A stretch of 64,000 bases of DNA, taken from positions 27,193 through 91,192 of the forward strand of contig JAODNN010000089.1 in the NCBI GenBank assembly GCA_025465355.1. Direction: 5' to 3'. Below are positions 10,081 through 17,686 of this stretch, one piece after another. Every line of letters begins with the position of its first letter. The first letter of the stretch is position 1. Source of the stretch: Blastococcus sp. (GTDB taxonomy: Bacteria > Actinomycetota > Actinomycetes > Mycobacteriales > Geodermatophilaceae). Both the position numbers and the translations under genes were made by a program. A model generated the notes under the pieces. The model was not told the origin of the DNA. It was given only the letters and a program-made list of their open reading frames with translations, and made no database searches.

Positions 10081-11310
10081 ATGTCCGAGCAGACCCTGGT
10101 CGTCATCGGTGCCGGTCACGTCGCCGCGTCCGCCGCCCGTGCGCTGCGCCGCCGCGGGTTCGCCGGAGCGATCGTGCTCGTCGGTGACGAGCCCGTCGGT
10201 CCCTATCAGCGGCCGCACCTGTCCAAGGAGCGGCTGGCCACCGGGGGCGACGCCGGGCTGTGGCTGCTCGACCCGGCGTGGTGCGAGGCCAACGACGTCA
10301 CGCTCCGCACGAGCAGCCCCGTGGACCGCATCTCCACCGGCACCGGAGAGGTGCTGTTGACCGACGGCACCGCCCTGCGCGCCGACCTCGTGCTCGTCGC
10401 GACCGGTGGCCGGCCGCGACAGCTGCCCGGTGTCGAGGGCGACCGGGTGCACTCCATCCGCTCGCTGGCCGACAGCGACCGGCTGCGTGAGCGCCTGCTG
10501 CCCGGCCGGCGCATCGGCGTGCTGGGCGGCGGCTTCCTCGGCACCGAAGTGGCCGCCGCGGCGCTGCGCCGAGGCGCCGAGGTCGTCGTGTTCGACCGTG
10601 ACCCGGTGCTGCTCGCCCGGGTGCTGGGCGCCGACATCGGCGCGGCGGTCACCGGTCTCCATCGGCAGCGCGGCGTCGAGCTGCGACTCGGCACGGCCGT
10701 CACCGAGATCCGCACCTCGGCCGACGGCGTCACCGTGGTGACCGCCGGGGGCGCAGAGAGCGTGGACGACCTCGTCGTGAGCATCGGGATCGAGCCCGAC
10801 ACCGACGTCGCCGTCCGGTCCGGGCTCGTGGTGGGCAACGGCGTCGAGGTCGACGCGCAGGGCCGCACCTCGGTCCCGACCGTCTTCGCGGCCGGCGACG
10901 TGGCGGCACACGACCACCCGCGCTACGGCCGCATCCGGGTGGAGCACGTCGACGTCGCCCAGCAGCAGGCCGCCGCGATCGCCTCGACCCTCGCCGGCCG
11001 GCCCGCCACGTTCGCCGACCCGCACTGGTTCTGGACCGACCAGTTCGACATCAACGTGCAGGGCCTGGGCCTGGCCGGCATCCGCGCGGACGACGTCCTC
11101 GTCAGCCGCGGGAACCCCCGAGCCCTCGACGGCACGGTCTTCTGGCTTCGGGACGGCGGAATCGTCGCCGCGGCCACCGTCGAGCGCGGCGAGGACATCT
11201 CGGTGGCCCGCGAGCTGATCGACCTCGAGATCCCGGTCAGCGCCGGGCAACTCGCCGACGAGTCGGTCGAGCTCGAGGACCTGCTGGACCAGGAAGAGGT
11301 GCCGGTCTGA
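10081..11310 (+). CDS. FAD-dependent ferredoxin reductase
   Basis: NAD(P)H:ferredoxin reductase of 409 residues, of the rhodocoxin/putidaredoxin/BphA4 type. The FAD-binding GAGHVAASAARALRRRG opens the protein, PYQRPHLSKE follows at about residue 42, the NAD-binding GVLGGGFLGTEVAAAALRRG is central, and TVFAAGDVAAH closes the FAD domain; the C-terminal dimer domain begins at WFWTDQFDINVQ. ATG at 10081. The stop overlaps the next ATG (TGATG). It should reduce the adjacent Rieske ferredoxin in the cytoplasm. Confidence 0.95.
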   Translation: MSEQTLVVIGAGHVAASAARALRRRGFAGAIVLVGDEPVGPYQRPHLSKERLATGGDAGLWLLDPAWCEANDVTLRTSSPVDRISTGTGEVLLTDGTALRADLVLVATGGRPRQLPGVEGDRVHSIRSLADSDRLRERLLPGRRIGVLGGGFLGTEVAAAALRRGAEVVVFDRDPVLLARVLGADIGAAVTGLHRQRGVELRLGTAVTEIRTSADGVTVVTAGGAESVDDLVVSIGIEPDTDVAVRSGLVVGNGVEVDAQGRTSVPTVFAAGDVAAHDHPRYGRIRVEHVDVAQQQAAAIASTLAGRPATFADPHWFWTDQFDINVQGLGLAGIRADDVLVSRGNPRALDGTVFWLRDGGIVAAATVERGEDISVARELIDLEIPVSAGQLADESVELEDLLDQEEVPV

Positions 11311-12776
11311 TGGCTTCCCGCACGGTGCGCAACCTCGTCGACGGGGAGTGGGTCGAGTCGCTCAGCGGACGCACCCGCGAACGCCGCAACCCCGCCGACA
11401 CCCGCGACGTCGTCAGCACCTTTCCCGAGTCCGACGCGAAGGACGCCGACGCGGCCGTGTCGGCTGTGGCCGCCGGCTGGGAGGCCTGGGCCGCGACCGG
11501 CCCCGAACAGCGGGCGACGGTGCTCGAGGCCGCCGCAGGGATCCTCGAGCGGCAGCGGGACTCGCTGATCGAGGATCTCGTCCGCGAGGAGGGCAAGACC
11601 CGGGCCGAGGCGACCATGGAGGTCTCCCGTACGCCGATGAACCTGCGGTTCTACGCGGGCGAGGCGATGCGCACGGCCGGCGTGACCCTCCCGACCGGCG
11701 ACGGCAGCCTGGTGTTCACCCTCCGCGCGCCGGTCGGTGTCGTCGCGGCGATCACGCCCTGGAACTTCCCGCTCAACATTCCCTCGCGCAAGCTGGGTCC
11801 CGCTCTCGCGGCCGGCAACGGCGTCGTCTTCAAGCCCAGCGAGGTGACCCCGCTGCTGGGTCAGCGGCTGGTCGACGCGCTGCTCGCGGGCGGCCTGCCG
11901 GCCGGCGCGATCGCGGTCCTGCACGGCGGCGCCGAGGTCGCCTCGGCGCTGGTCACCGACGACCGGGTCGACGCCGTCACCTTCACCGGCTCGACGAACG
12001 TCGGCGAGTCGATCCACCGTGCCTCGCGCGCCAGCCGGCGCACCCAGCTCGAGATGGGCGGCAAGAACCCCGTCGTCGTCCTGGAGGACGCCGACCTCGA
12101 CCGCGCCGCCAACCTCATCGTCAAGGGCGCGTTCGGGTTGTCCGGGCAGGCGTGTACGGGCACGAGCCGGGTGCTCGTGCACGACGCGGTGCACGACGCG
12201 CTGCTCGAGCGCATCGCGGCCGGGGCGCAGGCGCTGCGCGTCGGTCCGGGGCTCGTCGACGGCGTCGACATGGGGCCGCTGGCCAACGAGCGTCAGCGGG
12301 ACTCGGTGCTGGGCCACGTGGCGCGGGCCCTCGACGACGGCGCGCGGCTGGTGATCGGCGGCCCCGCCGACGACACCCAGGACCTCACCGCCGGCGACCT
12401 GGCGCACGGGCACTTCGTCCGCCCGACGATCTTCGCCGACGTCGACCCGGCGTCGGCGCTGGCGACCGAGGAGGTGTTCGGGCCGGTGCTGGCCGTGCTG
12501 CGGGTGCAGTCCCTCGACCATGCCGTCGAGCTCGCCGACGCGACCCGGTTCGGGCTCTCGGCCGGCATCGTCACGGCCGACGTCGCCCGGGCTCTCCGGT
12601 TCGCCCGCCGGGTGACCGCGGGCCTGGTCAAGGTGAACCAGCCGACCACCGGCCAGGCGATGAATGCCCCGTTCGGGGGTCTCAAGGACAGCAGCACCCA
12701 GACGTCGAAGGAACAGGCAGGGGATTCGATGATGGCCTTCTACACGGTCGACAAGACCGTCTACCTGAGCGCATGA
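11310..12776 (+). CDS. Aldehyde dehydrogenase, KGSADH-like
   Basis: NAD(P)-dependent oxidation of an aldehyde to an acid; 488 residues. The cofactor and active-site elements are complete: ITPWNFPLN, E248 in LEMGGKNP, and catalytic C282 in LSGQACTGTSR. The C-terminal VKVNQPTTGQAMNAPFGGLK followed by DSST is characteristic of alpha-ketoglutaric semialdehyde dehydrogenase-type enzymes (YcbD-like), so the substrate may be a carboxylated semialdehyde; that is inference. ATG overlaps the reductase stop, and its own stop overlaps the next ATG (ATGA), indicating translational coupling. It probably oxidises an aldehyde formed after the HDO step. Confidence 0.93.
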   Translation: MASRTVRNLVDGEWVESLSGRTRERRNPADTRDVVSTFPESDAKDADAAVSAVAAGWEAWAATGPEQRATVLEAAAGILERQRDSLIEDLVREEGKTRAEATMEVSRTPMNLRFYAGEAMRTAGVTLPTGDGSLVFTLRAPVGVVAAITPWNFPLNIPSRKLGPALAAGNGVVFKPSEVTPLLGQRLVDALLAGGLPAGAIAVLHGGAEVASALVTDDRVDAVTFTGSTNVGESIHRASRASRRTQLEMGGKNPVVVLEDADLDRAANLIVKGAFGLSGQACTGTSRVLVHDAVHDALLERIAAGAQALRVGPGLVDGVDMGPLANERQRDSVLGHVARALDDGARLVIGGPADDTQDLTAGDLAHGHFVRPTIFADVDPASALATEEVFGPVLAVLRVQSLDHAVELADATRFGLSAGIVTADVARALRFARRVTAGLVKVNQPTTGQAMNAPFGGLKDSSTQTSKEQAGDSMMAFYTVDKTVYLSA

Positions 12777-13216
12777 CCGTCCCGGAGAAGGGGGCCGTCG
12801 TCCCTGCGTCGGAGGAGGAGCTGGCCGCGGCCGGCACCGAGTGCGCGTTCGTCCGCATCTGCCGGGCGGGCCAGGTGCCCAACGGCTACGTGCGCCGCTT
12901 CTACGCCGAGACGGAGCACGGGCAGGTCGAGCTCGCGGTGGCCCGCCTGGACAACCGCGCCTACGCCACGTCCAACTACTGCACCCACCTGGACTGCCTG
13001 CTCAGCTCCGGCAAGCTGCAGGACGACGGCATCCGCTGCTCCTGCCACAACAGCGTGTTCGACCTGCAGACGGGTGAGCCGATCCAGCCGCCGGCCACCG
13101 AGCCCATCCGCACCTACCCGGTACGGGAGGAGGACGGTCAGGTGTTCGTCGGGCTCTCCGAGCGGGACGTGCTGGAGGGCGGTCCACGTCGCCGCAAGCC
13201 ACCGTCGGCTCAGTGA
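12773..13216 (+). CDS. Second Rieske protein, bc1-like disulfide type
   Basis: 147 residues, ATG at 12773 overlapping the previous stop. The cluster ligands are C70-T-H72 and C89-x2-H92 (NYCTHLDCLLSSG; IRCSCHNSVFDLQTG). Unlike the first Rieske protein it also has C75 and C91 at the positions that form the structural disulfide of cytochrome bc1 and arsenite oxidase Rieske proteins, which normally goes with a high redox potential. There is no membrane anchor or twin-arginine signal, so it is soluble. It could be the electron acceptor or a regulatory subunit of an enzyme in this operon; no oxygenase large subunit is seen. GTGA overlap with the next gene. Confidence 0.88.
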   Translation: MTVPEKGAVVPASEEELAAAGTECAFVRICRAGQVPNGYVRRFYAETEHGQVELAVARLDNRAYATSNYCTHLDCLLSSGKLQDDGIRCSCHNSVFDLQTGEPIQPPATEPIRTYPVREEDGQVFVGLSERDVLEGGPRRRKPPSAQ

Positions 13217-14841
13217 CACCGGCAGCGGGGGAGTGGCCGCCGTCCTGGGGGCCCGTCCGCACGCCGACCCTCGCGACGGCGGGGATGGTGAGCAGCAGCT
13301 CGCCGGCCGTCAGCCAGGTCGGCGCGCGCGTCCTCGCGGACGGCGGCACCGCCGTCGACGCCGTGCTGGCGATGACCGCCATGTCCTGGCTCGCCCTTCC
13401 CGGCCAGTGCGGGATCGGCGGCGACGCGTTCGCCGTGGTGCGCGAACCGGACGGACAGGTCTGGACCGTCAACGGCAGCGGCTACGGCCCCGACGGCGCC
13501 TCCGCCGAGGCCTACCGGGACCGTGGATTGTCCACGGTCCCGATGACCGGACCGCTCGCCGTGGCGACGCCCGGCGCGCCGGGAGCCCTTTCCACCCTGC
13601 ACGCCCGAGGTGGCACCCGGGACCTGACGGAGCTCTGGGCGCCGGCCGTGGTGGCGGCGCGCACCGGCCTGCCCTGCACCGCCAAGAACCGCCGCGACAT
13701 CGCCGAGCACGCCGACGCGCTCGCCCGGGATCCGGGCCTGGCGCAGTGGCTGCTGCCCTCCGGCCGGGTACCGGCGGTGGGCGACCTCCTGCCGGCCGGC
13801 GAGCTGGCCGGGACCATCGCCCGGCTGGCCCGCAGCCCGCTGTCCCTCAACCGCGGCGAGCTGGCGGAGCGGGCCGTGGAATTGCTGCAGGACGGCGGCG
13901 CGCCGTTCTCCGGCGACGAGTGGTGCCTCGGAGGCGAGGTGCCGGCGGAGCACGCGATCAGTGCGCCCTACGGGGACCTGACGGTCCACCAGACGCCGCT
14001 CCCGTCACCGGGCTGGATGGTGCTGCAGCAGGCCGGACTCCTCGACGGACTGCTGGCTGATCTCCCCACGTCCTCGGCCCAGGCGGTCCACCTGCTGGCA
14101 CTCGCCGCTCGCCGGGCCTTCCGCGACCGGTACGAGCTCTGTGCGTCCGATTCCGATGCCTGGAGCTTCCTGCTCACCGAGGAGAGCCTGGGCCGGGCGC
14201 GGCGGGAGCTGCGGCAGGAACCGGCGATCGTCACGGCGCCGGGCGGTAGCGCCGGGGACACGACCAGCTGCCTCGCCGTGGACGCCGACGGGCGCGCGGT
14301 CAGCGCGATCTCCTCGCTGGCCTTCACCTTCGGCGCCCGCATCTCGATCCCCGGCACCGGGGTCGCCCTGAACAATCGGCTGGCGCGGGGCGCCTATCTT
14401 CTGCCGGGCCATCCCAACGCGCTGGCCCCACGGCGCAAGCCGCTGCACACCTTGAACGCCTGGATCGCCACCGACCGCGCCGGCCGGCTGCGACACGTGG
14501 GCAACACCCCCGGGGGGGACGGCCAGGTGCAGTGGAACATGCAGCTGCTCGCGCACCTGGTCGACGGCGGTCTGGATCCTGCGCAGGCGGTGTCGGCGCC
14601 GCGGACGACCGTGCATCCCGGCAGCGACGCGGACGCCCTCGGGACACCGGAGACGTTGCAGTGCGAGACCCGGCTGGGTGCAGAGGTCCTGGCGGGGCTC
14701 GCCGAGCGCGGCCACGTCCTGCGCGACGTCGGTGACTGGGGGGCGGGCGGCAGCGCGCTGGTCATCTCGGTCGACGACGGCCGCGGCGTCCTCGCCGGCG
14801 CGGCCGATCCGCGGCAGGACGGGGTGGCGCTCGGTGTCTGA
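13213..14841 (+). CDS. Gamma-glutamyltransferase-family Ntn hydrolase
   Basis: 542 residues from GTG at 13213. It belongs to the GGT superfamily: it begins SSSSPAVSQVGARVLADGGT, has AVDAVLAMTAMSWLALPGQC and GIGGDAFAVV, and is expected to cleave itself before T350 (SAGDTTSCLAVDADG), the N-terminal nucleophile of the small chain. A GVALNNRLARGAYLLPG element and a Gly-Gly pair in the NTPGGDGQ loop agree. There is no signal peptide, unlike secreted GGTs. Relatives with other jobs include oxamate amidohydrolase HpxW and cephalosporin acylases. Likely role here: hydrolysis of a gamma-glutamyl or other amide intermediate. Operon-coupled to the second Rieske and RidA genes. Confidence 0.88.
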   Translation: MTPAAGEWPPSWGPVRTPTLATAGMVSSSSPAVSQVGARVLADGGTAVDAVLAMTAMSWLALPGQCGIGGDAFAVVREPDGQVWTVNGSGYGPDGASAEAYRDRGLSTVPMTGPLAVATPGAPGALSTLHARGGTRDLTELWAPAVVAARTGLPCTAKNRRDIAEHADALARDPGLAQWLLPSGRVPAVGDLLPAGELAGTIARLARSPLSLNRGELAERAVELLQDGGAPFSGDEWCLGGEVPAEHAISAPYGDLTVHQTPLPSPGWMVLQQAGLLDGLLADLPTSSAQAVHLLALAARRAFRDRYELCASDSDAWSFLLTEESLGRARRELRQEPAIVTAPGGSAGDTTSCLAVDADGRAVSAISSLAFTFGARISIPGTGVALNNRLARGAYLLPGHPNALAPRRKPLHTLNAWIATDRAGRLRHVGNTPGGDGQVQWNMQLLAHLVDGGLDPAQAVSAPRTTVHPGSDADALGTPETLQCETRLGAEVLAGLAERGHVLRDVGDWGAGGSALVISVDDGRGVLAGAADPRQDGVALGV

Positions 14842-15298
14842 GCCGGACGCGGGCGATGCGCCTGTTCCGGAGCCGGCGCAGTTCTCGGTGCCGCCGCAGG
14901 GCGCCTACGTGCCGGCCGTCGTCCACCACGGCCTGGCCTGGACGGCGGGGATGACGCCACGGCGCCACGGCGAGCTCGTCGTCCACGGGGTGGTCGGGCG
15001 GGACGTCGACATCGCGGCCGCCCGTGAGGCGGCCGGGCTTGCGGCGGGCAATGCGCTCACTGCGGTGATCGAGGCGGTCGGCGGGCTTCCGGCCGTCGTG
15101 CGGGCCGTGAAGATGACCGTGTTCATCGCCGCGGTCGACGGCTTCACCGCGCACTCGGCTGTCGCGGACGGCGCGTCGGCGGCCCTGCGGGAGCGTCTCG
15201 GCGACCGCGGCGTCGTGGCCCGCAGCGCGATCGGTGTGCGCACCCTGCCTTCCGGCGCGCCCGTCGAGGTGGAGCTGGTCGTCGCCGTCGCTCCCTGA
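14834..15298 (+). CDS. RidA-family protein (enamine/imine deaminase or related)
   Basis: 154 residues from GTG at 14834, overlapping the preceding gene by 8 bp. The Rid fold is recognisable: PPQGAYVPAVVHHGLAWTAG, the helix AGNALTAVIEAVGGLPAVVR, and the C-terminal ARSAIGVRTLPSGAPVEVEL, where the conserved active-site Arg of ARS and a late Glu are retained. RidA proteins hydrolyse reactive enamines and imines, and some relatives are pathway enzymes such as 2-aminomuconate deaminase. Its place at the end of this operon suggests that an amine, enamine or imine arises in the pathway. Confidence 0.87.
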   Translation: MSEPDAGDAPVPEPAQFSVPPQGAYVPAVVHHGLAWTAGMTPRRHGELVVHGVVGRDVDIAAAREAAGLAAGNALTAVIEAVGGLPAVVRAVKMTVFIAAVDGFTAHSAVADGASAALRERLGDRGVVARSAIGVRTLPSGAPVEVELVVAVAP

Positions 15299-15301
15299 CG
15301 G

Positions 15302-15356
15302 CGAGATCTGCGGACTCGCCCCCAGCGCGCTGAAGGGGGCGAGTCCGCAGATCTCG
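15302..15356. terminator. Perfect 22-bp stem bidirectional terminator
   Basis: Arms 15302-15323 and 15335-15356 are exact reverse complements around an 11-nt loop. It lies between the convergent RidA and GlcG-like genes and fills nearly the whole gap. Its high stability makes it the likely terminator for both. Confidence 0.85.
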
Positions 15357-15362
15357 TGCGGC

Positions 15363-15818
15363 TCAGGCGAGCGTGCCGGCCGCCGCCACCTGCTCGGCGA
15401 ACGCCTGTAGGGCCGCGGCACCGACAGCCTTGTCCTGTTCGCCGTTGCCGCCGCTCACGCCCACCGCGCCGACGATCTGTCCCGCGTGCACGATCGGGAA
15501 GCCGCCGACGAAGATCGCGAACTTGCCGGGGAGCATGTGCGCGATGCCGAACGCCTCGTTGCCGGGCAGGGCCGGCCCGTTGGGGGGCTCGTTGAACAGG
15601 TGGGTGGCCCGTTCGTGACCGGCCGCCGTGAACGCCTTGGCCATCGCGATCTCGACGCCGGTCAGCCGGGCACCCGGCAGCCGATGCAGGGCCAGGACGT
15701 TTCCGCCGTCGTCGCAGACACAGATCGTCTGCTTGACACCGAGCTCCTCGGCTTTGGCCCGTGCCGCCTCGAGCATCGGCAGAGCGTCATCGAGGGTGAT
15801 CCGGAAGACCTGGTGCAC
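15363..15818 (-). CDS. GlcG/HbpS-type heme-binding-family protein
   Basis: 151 residues from GTG at 15818, chosen because a GGAGGAGGAG site sits just upstream; open sequence to 16022 has no support. DUF336 fold: AKAEELGVKQTICVCDDGGN, IAMAKAFTAAG, and the C-terminal GGFPIVHAGQIVGAVGVSGGNGEQD are diagnostic. Family members include GlcG, Streptomyces HbpS (heme/redox sensing) and the PduO C-terminal domain (cobalamin). No signal peptide. Its divergence from the PucR-type regulator and the shared palindromes suggest a role in the pathway, perhaps heme or metabolite sensing; function not established. Confidence 0.87.
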   Translation of the reverse strand: MHQVFRITLDDALPMLEAARAKAEELGVKQTICVCDDGGNVLALHRLPGARLTGVEIAMAKAFTAAGHERATHLFNEPPNGPALPGNEAFGIAHMLPGKFAIFVGGFPIVHAGQIVGAVGVSGGNGEQDKAVGAAALQAFAEQVAAAGTLA

Positions 15819-15927
15819 GGGGTTCTCCTCCTCCGGCCGGCCGGCCGGGTCGCCACGGCCGCGCTCCTCGGGACGGGGAGCCGGCTCGACTACCACCTTG
15901 GGGACTGGACGGCGGGTCCAGCAATGG

Positions 15928-15943
15928 TGACACTGCAGTGTCA
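15928..15943. promoter_or_regulatory. 16-bp perfect palindrome before the PucR gene
   Basis: TGACACTGCAGTGTCA, arms 15928-15935 and 15936-15943, in the divergent region between the GlcG-like gene (start 15818) and the regulator (start 15983). A dimeric regulator site, most simply for the PucR-family protein itself; it lies 40 bp before that start codon. Confidence 0.6.
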
Positions 15944-15957
15944 ACCCGGCCGGTCGT

Positions 15958-15965
15958 TGTGCACA
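15958..15965. promoter_or_regulatory. TGTGCACA site before the PucR gene
   Basis: Perfect 8-bp palindrome ending 17 bp before the regulator's ATG, overlapping where a promoter or leader would be. It matches the sites at 8648 and 19210, consistent with autoregulation in a common regulon. Confidence 0.55.
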
Positions 15966-15982
15966 GTGACCAGAGGAGCGCC

Positions 15983-17686
15983 ATGCCGCACGCGTACTCC
16001 GACGACGCGCTGACCCTCGCACGCCTCCTGCAGGAGCCGCTGCTGCGTCGCGCCCGGATCCACGCAGGGCGGGCCGGTGCGGTCACCCGGCTGGACTGGG
16101 TCGCGCCGTGGGCGGTCGCCTGGCACCAGGAGGACCTCTTGACGGGCGTCCTGGTGCATGCGCACGCCGCGGAGCTCGCGGAGCAGCAGGTCACGGTGAG
16201 CCAGGTGGCAGAGCAGCTCGCCGGCCGCGGCGCCGCGGCGTTGCTGGTGGACGGCCACCAGGCCGGGACCACCGCGACGGAGGTCGCCTGCCCGCTGACG
16301 CTGGTCACCATGGCCGACACCGTGGCGTTCACCGCCCTCAACCGGCTCGTCGCCGACCTGACTCTCGCGCGCGAGACCCACGTGCTGCGGTACGGCCTGA
16401 CCGTGCACCGTGCGCTGGCCGAGCTGCTGTACCGGGGCGCCGAGCTCTCGGCGCTGTGCAGCCAGATGTCGCGGATGTCGCAGCGGCCGGTGGCCGTGTT
16501 CGACAGCCAGGGCGCCCTGGCCGTGCTCGAGCAGCGGCAGCCCCGGGTGGTGGAAGCGGCCGCGTTGTCCCGTGCCTTCGCCGAGCAGGCCGAGGCGCTG
16601 GGCGCCAAGGATGCGCCGGACGAGCTGCACCCACGGCTGGCCGAACTCACCGTGGCCGGCCGGTTGTTCGCGTGCGTACTGACGCCGATCGTGCTGGGCG
16701 GCCGGCACGACGGCTGGATCCTGCTGCTGGAGGACGGCGACGATCCACACCCGCACGACCTGGCGGAGCACCGTGTCCTGGTAGAGCAGGCGGCGCCGAT
16801 CGTCGGCACCGAGATGCTGCGGCTGCGCAGCGTCCAGCGGGCCAAGGAGCAGGCGCGCGGCGACTTCGTGCACGGGCTGCTGCACGGCCGGTTCGCCACG
16901 GTGGAGGACATCAGCGCCCGGGCTGCGCACTACGAGTTCCCCGTGCGCTCGTGGTTCGGGGTGGTGGTGGCCTCCGGGCTCACGGTGCCCGGGGACGCCG
17001 ACGCCCCGGCGCGACTGCAGAACATCGCCATCCAGGCATCCCGGCTGCTGCCCGAGCAGGAGCGGCACACCCAGGCGGCGATGGTCGGAGACGTGCTGGT
17101 CGTCGTCCGGGAAGCCGCCCGCCGCGGTGTGATGGGCACGCCGGACACCGCGATCGCCACCATCGCGGAGTACGCGGCGGAACTGCACAGCTACCTCAGC
17201 CGGCGGAAGGACCAGTCCGGCCGGCCGGTCCGCGTCACCTACGGCCGGCCGGTGGTGGGCGCCCTGGCGATACCCGACAGCTACCGCGAGGCCCGCATGG
17301 CGCACGGTCTGCAGCAGCGGCTCGGCCTGCCGCCCGTCTCCGGCTACCAGGAGCTGCGGGTGCACGCGGTGCTCGAGGACGTCGCATCGAGCCGCACCGG
17401 ACGCTCGTTCGCCACGGACCTCCTGGCGCCGCTCCGCGATCCGGCCGCGGGGGACCTGGAGTCCGCCGTCCTCGCCTATGTGGCCAGCGGCGGCAACGTG
17501 AACGCTTCCTCCCGCGACCTGCACATCCACCGCAACACGATGCTGTACAAGCTGGACCGGGCCTCCCGGCTGCTGGGCATGGATCTGCGCCAGGCAGAGA
17601 ACCAGTTCGCGGTGTGGCTCGCCCACACCCTCGACCTGCTGGCGAACACGACCGCCGAGGTCGAGCGGGTGGTCAGCCCCGCCTGA
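15983..17686 (+). CDS. PucR-family transcriptional regulator
   Basis: 567 residues from ATG at 15983 (AGAGGAG upstream). An N-terminal purine-catabolism-type sensor region of about 130 residues is followed by a GGDEF-like central domain (SWFGVVVASGLTVPGDADAP; GRPVRVTYGRPVVGALAIPDSY) and the C-terminal PucR helix-turn-helix (LAYVASGGNVNASSRDLHIH, RNTMLYKLDRASRLLGMDL). Such proteins usually activate nearby catabolic operons on binding a pathway metabolite. Targets are likely the HDO operon, itself and the 19295 permease, which share TGTGCACA sites. It overlaps the convergent MFS gene by 14 bp. Confidence 0.92.
   Translation: MPHAYSDDALTLARLLQEPLLRRARIHAGRAGAVTRLDWVAPWAVAWHQEDLLTGVLVHAHAAELAEQQVTVSQVAEQLAGRGAAALLVDGHQAGTTATEVACPLTLVTMADTVAFTALNRLVADLTLARETHVLRYGLTVHRALAELLYRGAELSALCSQMSRMSQRPVAVFDSQGALAVLEQRQPRVVEAAALSRAFAEQAEALGAKDAPDELHPRLAELTVAGRLFACVLTPIVLGGRHDGWILLLEDGDDPHPHDLAEHRVLVEQAAPIVGTEMLRLRSVQRAKEQARGDFVHGLLHGRFATVEDISARAAHYEFPVRSWFGVVVASGLTVPGDADAPARLQNIAIQASRLLPEQERHTQAAMVGDVLVVVREAARRGVMGTPDTAIATIAEYAAELHSYLSRRKDQSGRPVRVTYGRPVVGALAIPDSYREARMAHGLQQRLGLPPVSGYQELRVHAVLEDVASSRTGRSFATDLLAPLRDPAAGDLESAVLAYVASGGNVNASSRDLHIHRNTMLYKLDRASRLLGMDLRQAENQFAVWLAHTLDLLANTTAEVERVVSPA

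Noticed and set aside
8710..11250. Antisense open frame of about 846 codons across the HDO, Rieske and reductase genes
   Set aside because: Antisense shadow with no domain; the plus-strand genes have complete family motifs.
11310..15298. 2-aminomuconate (aminophenol/hydroxyanthranilate) pathway from ALDH plus RidA
   Set aside because: No ring-cleavage dioxygenase, decarboxylase, hydratase or aldolase genes accompany them, and the ALDH has a KGSADH-like ending.
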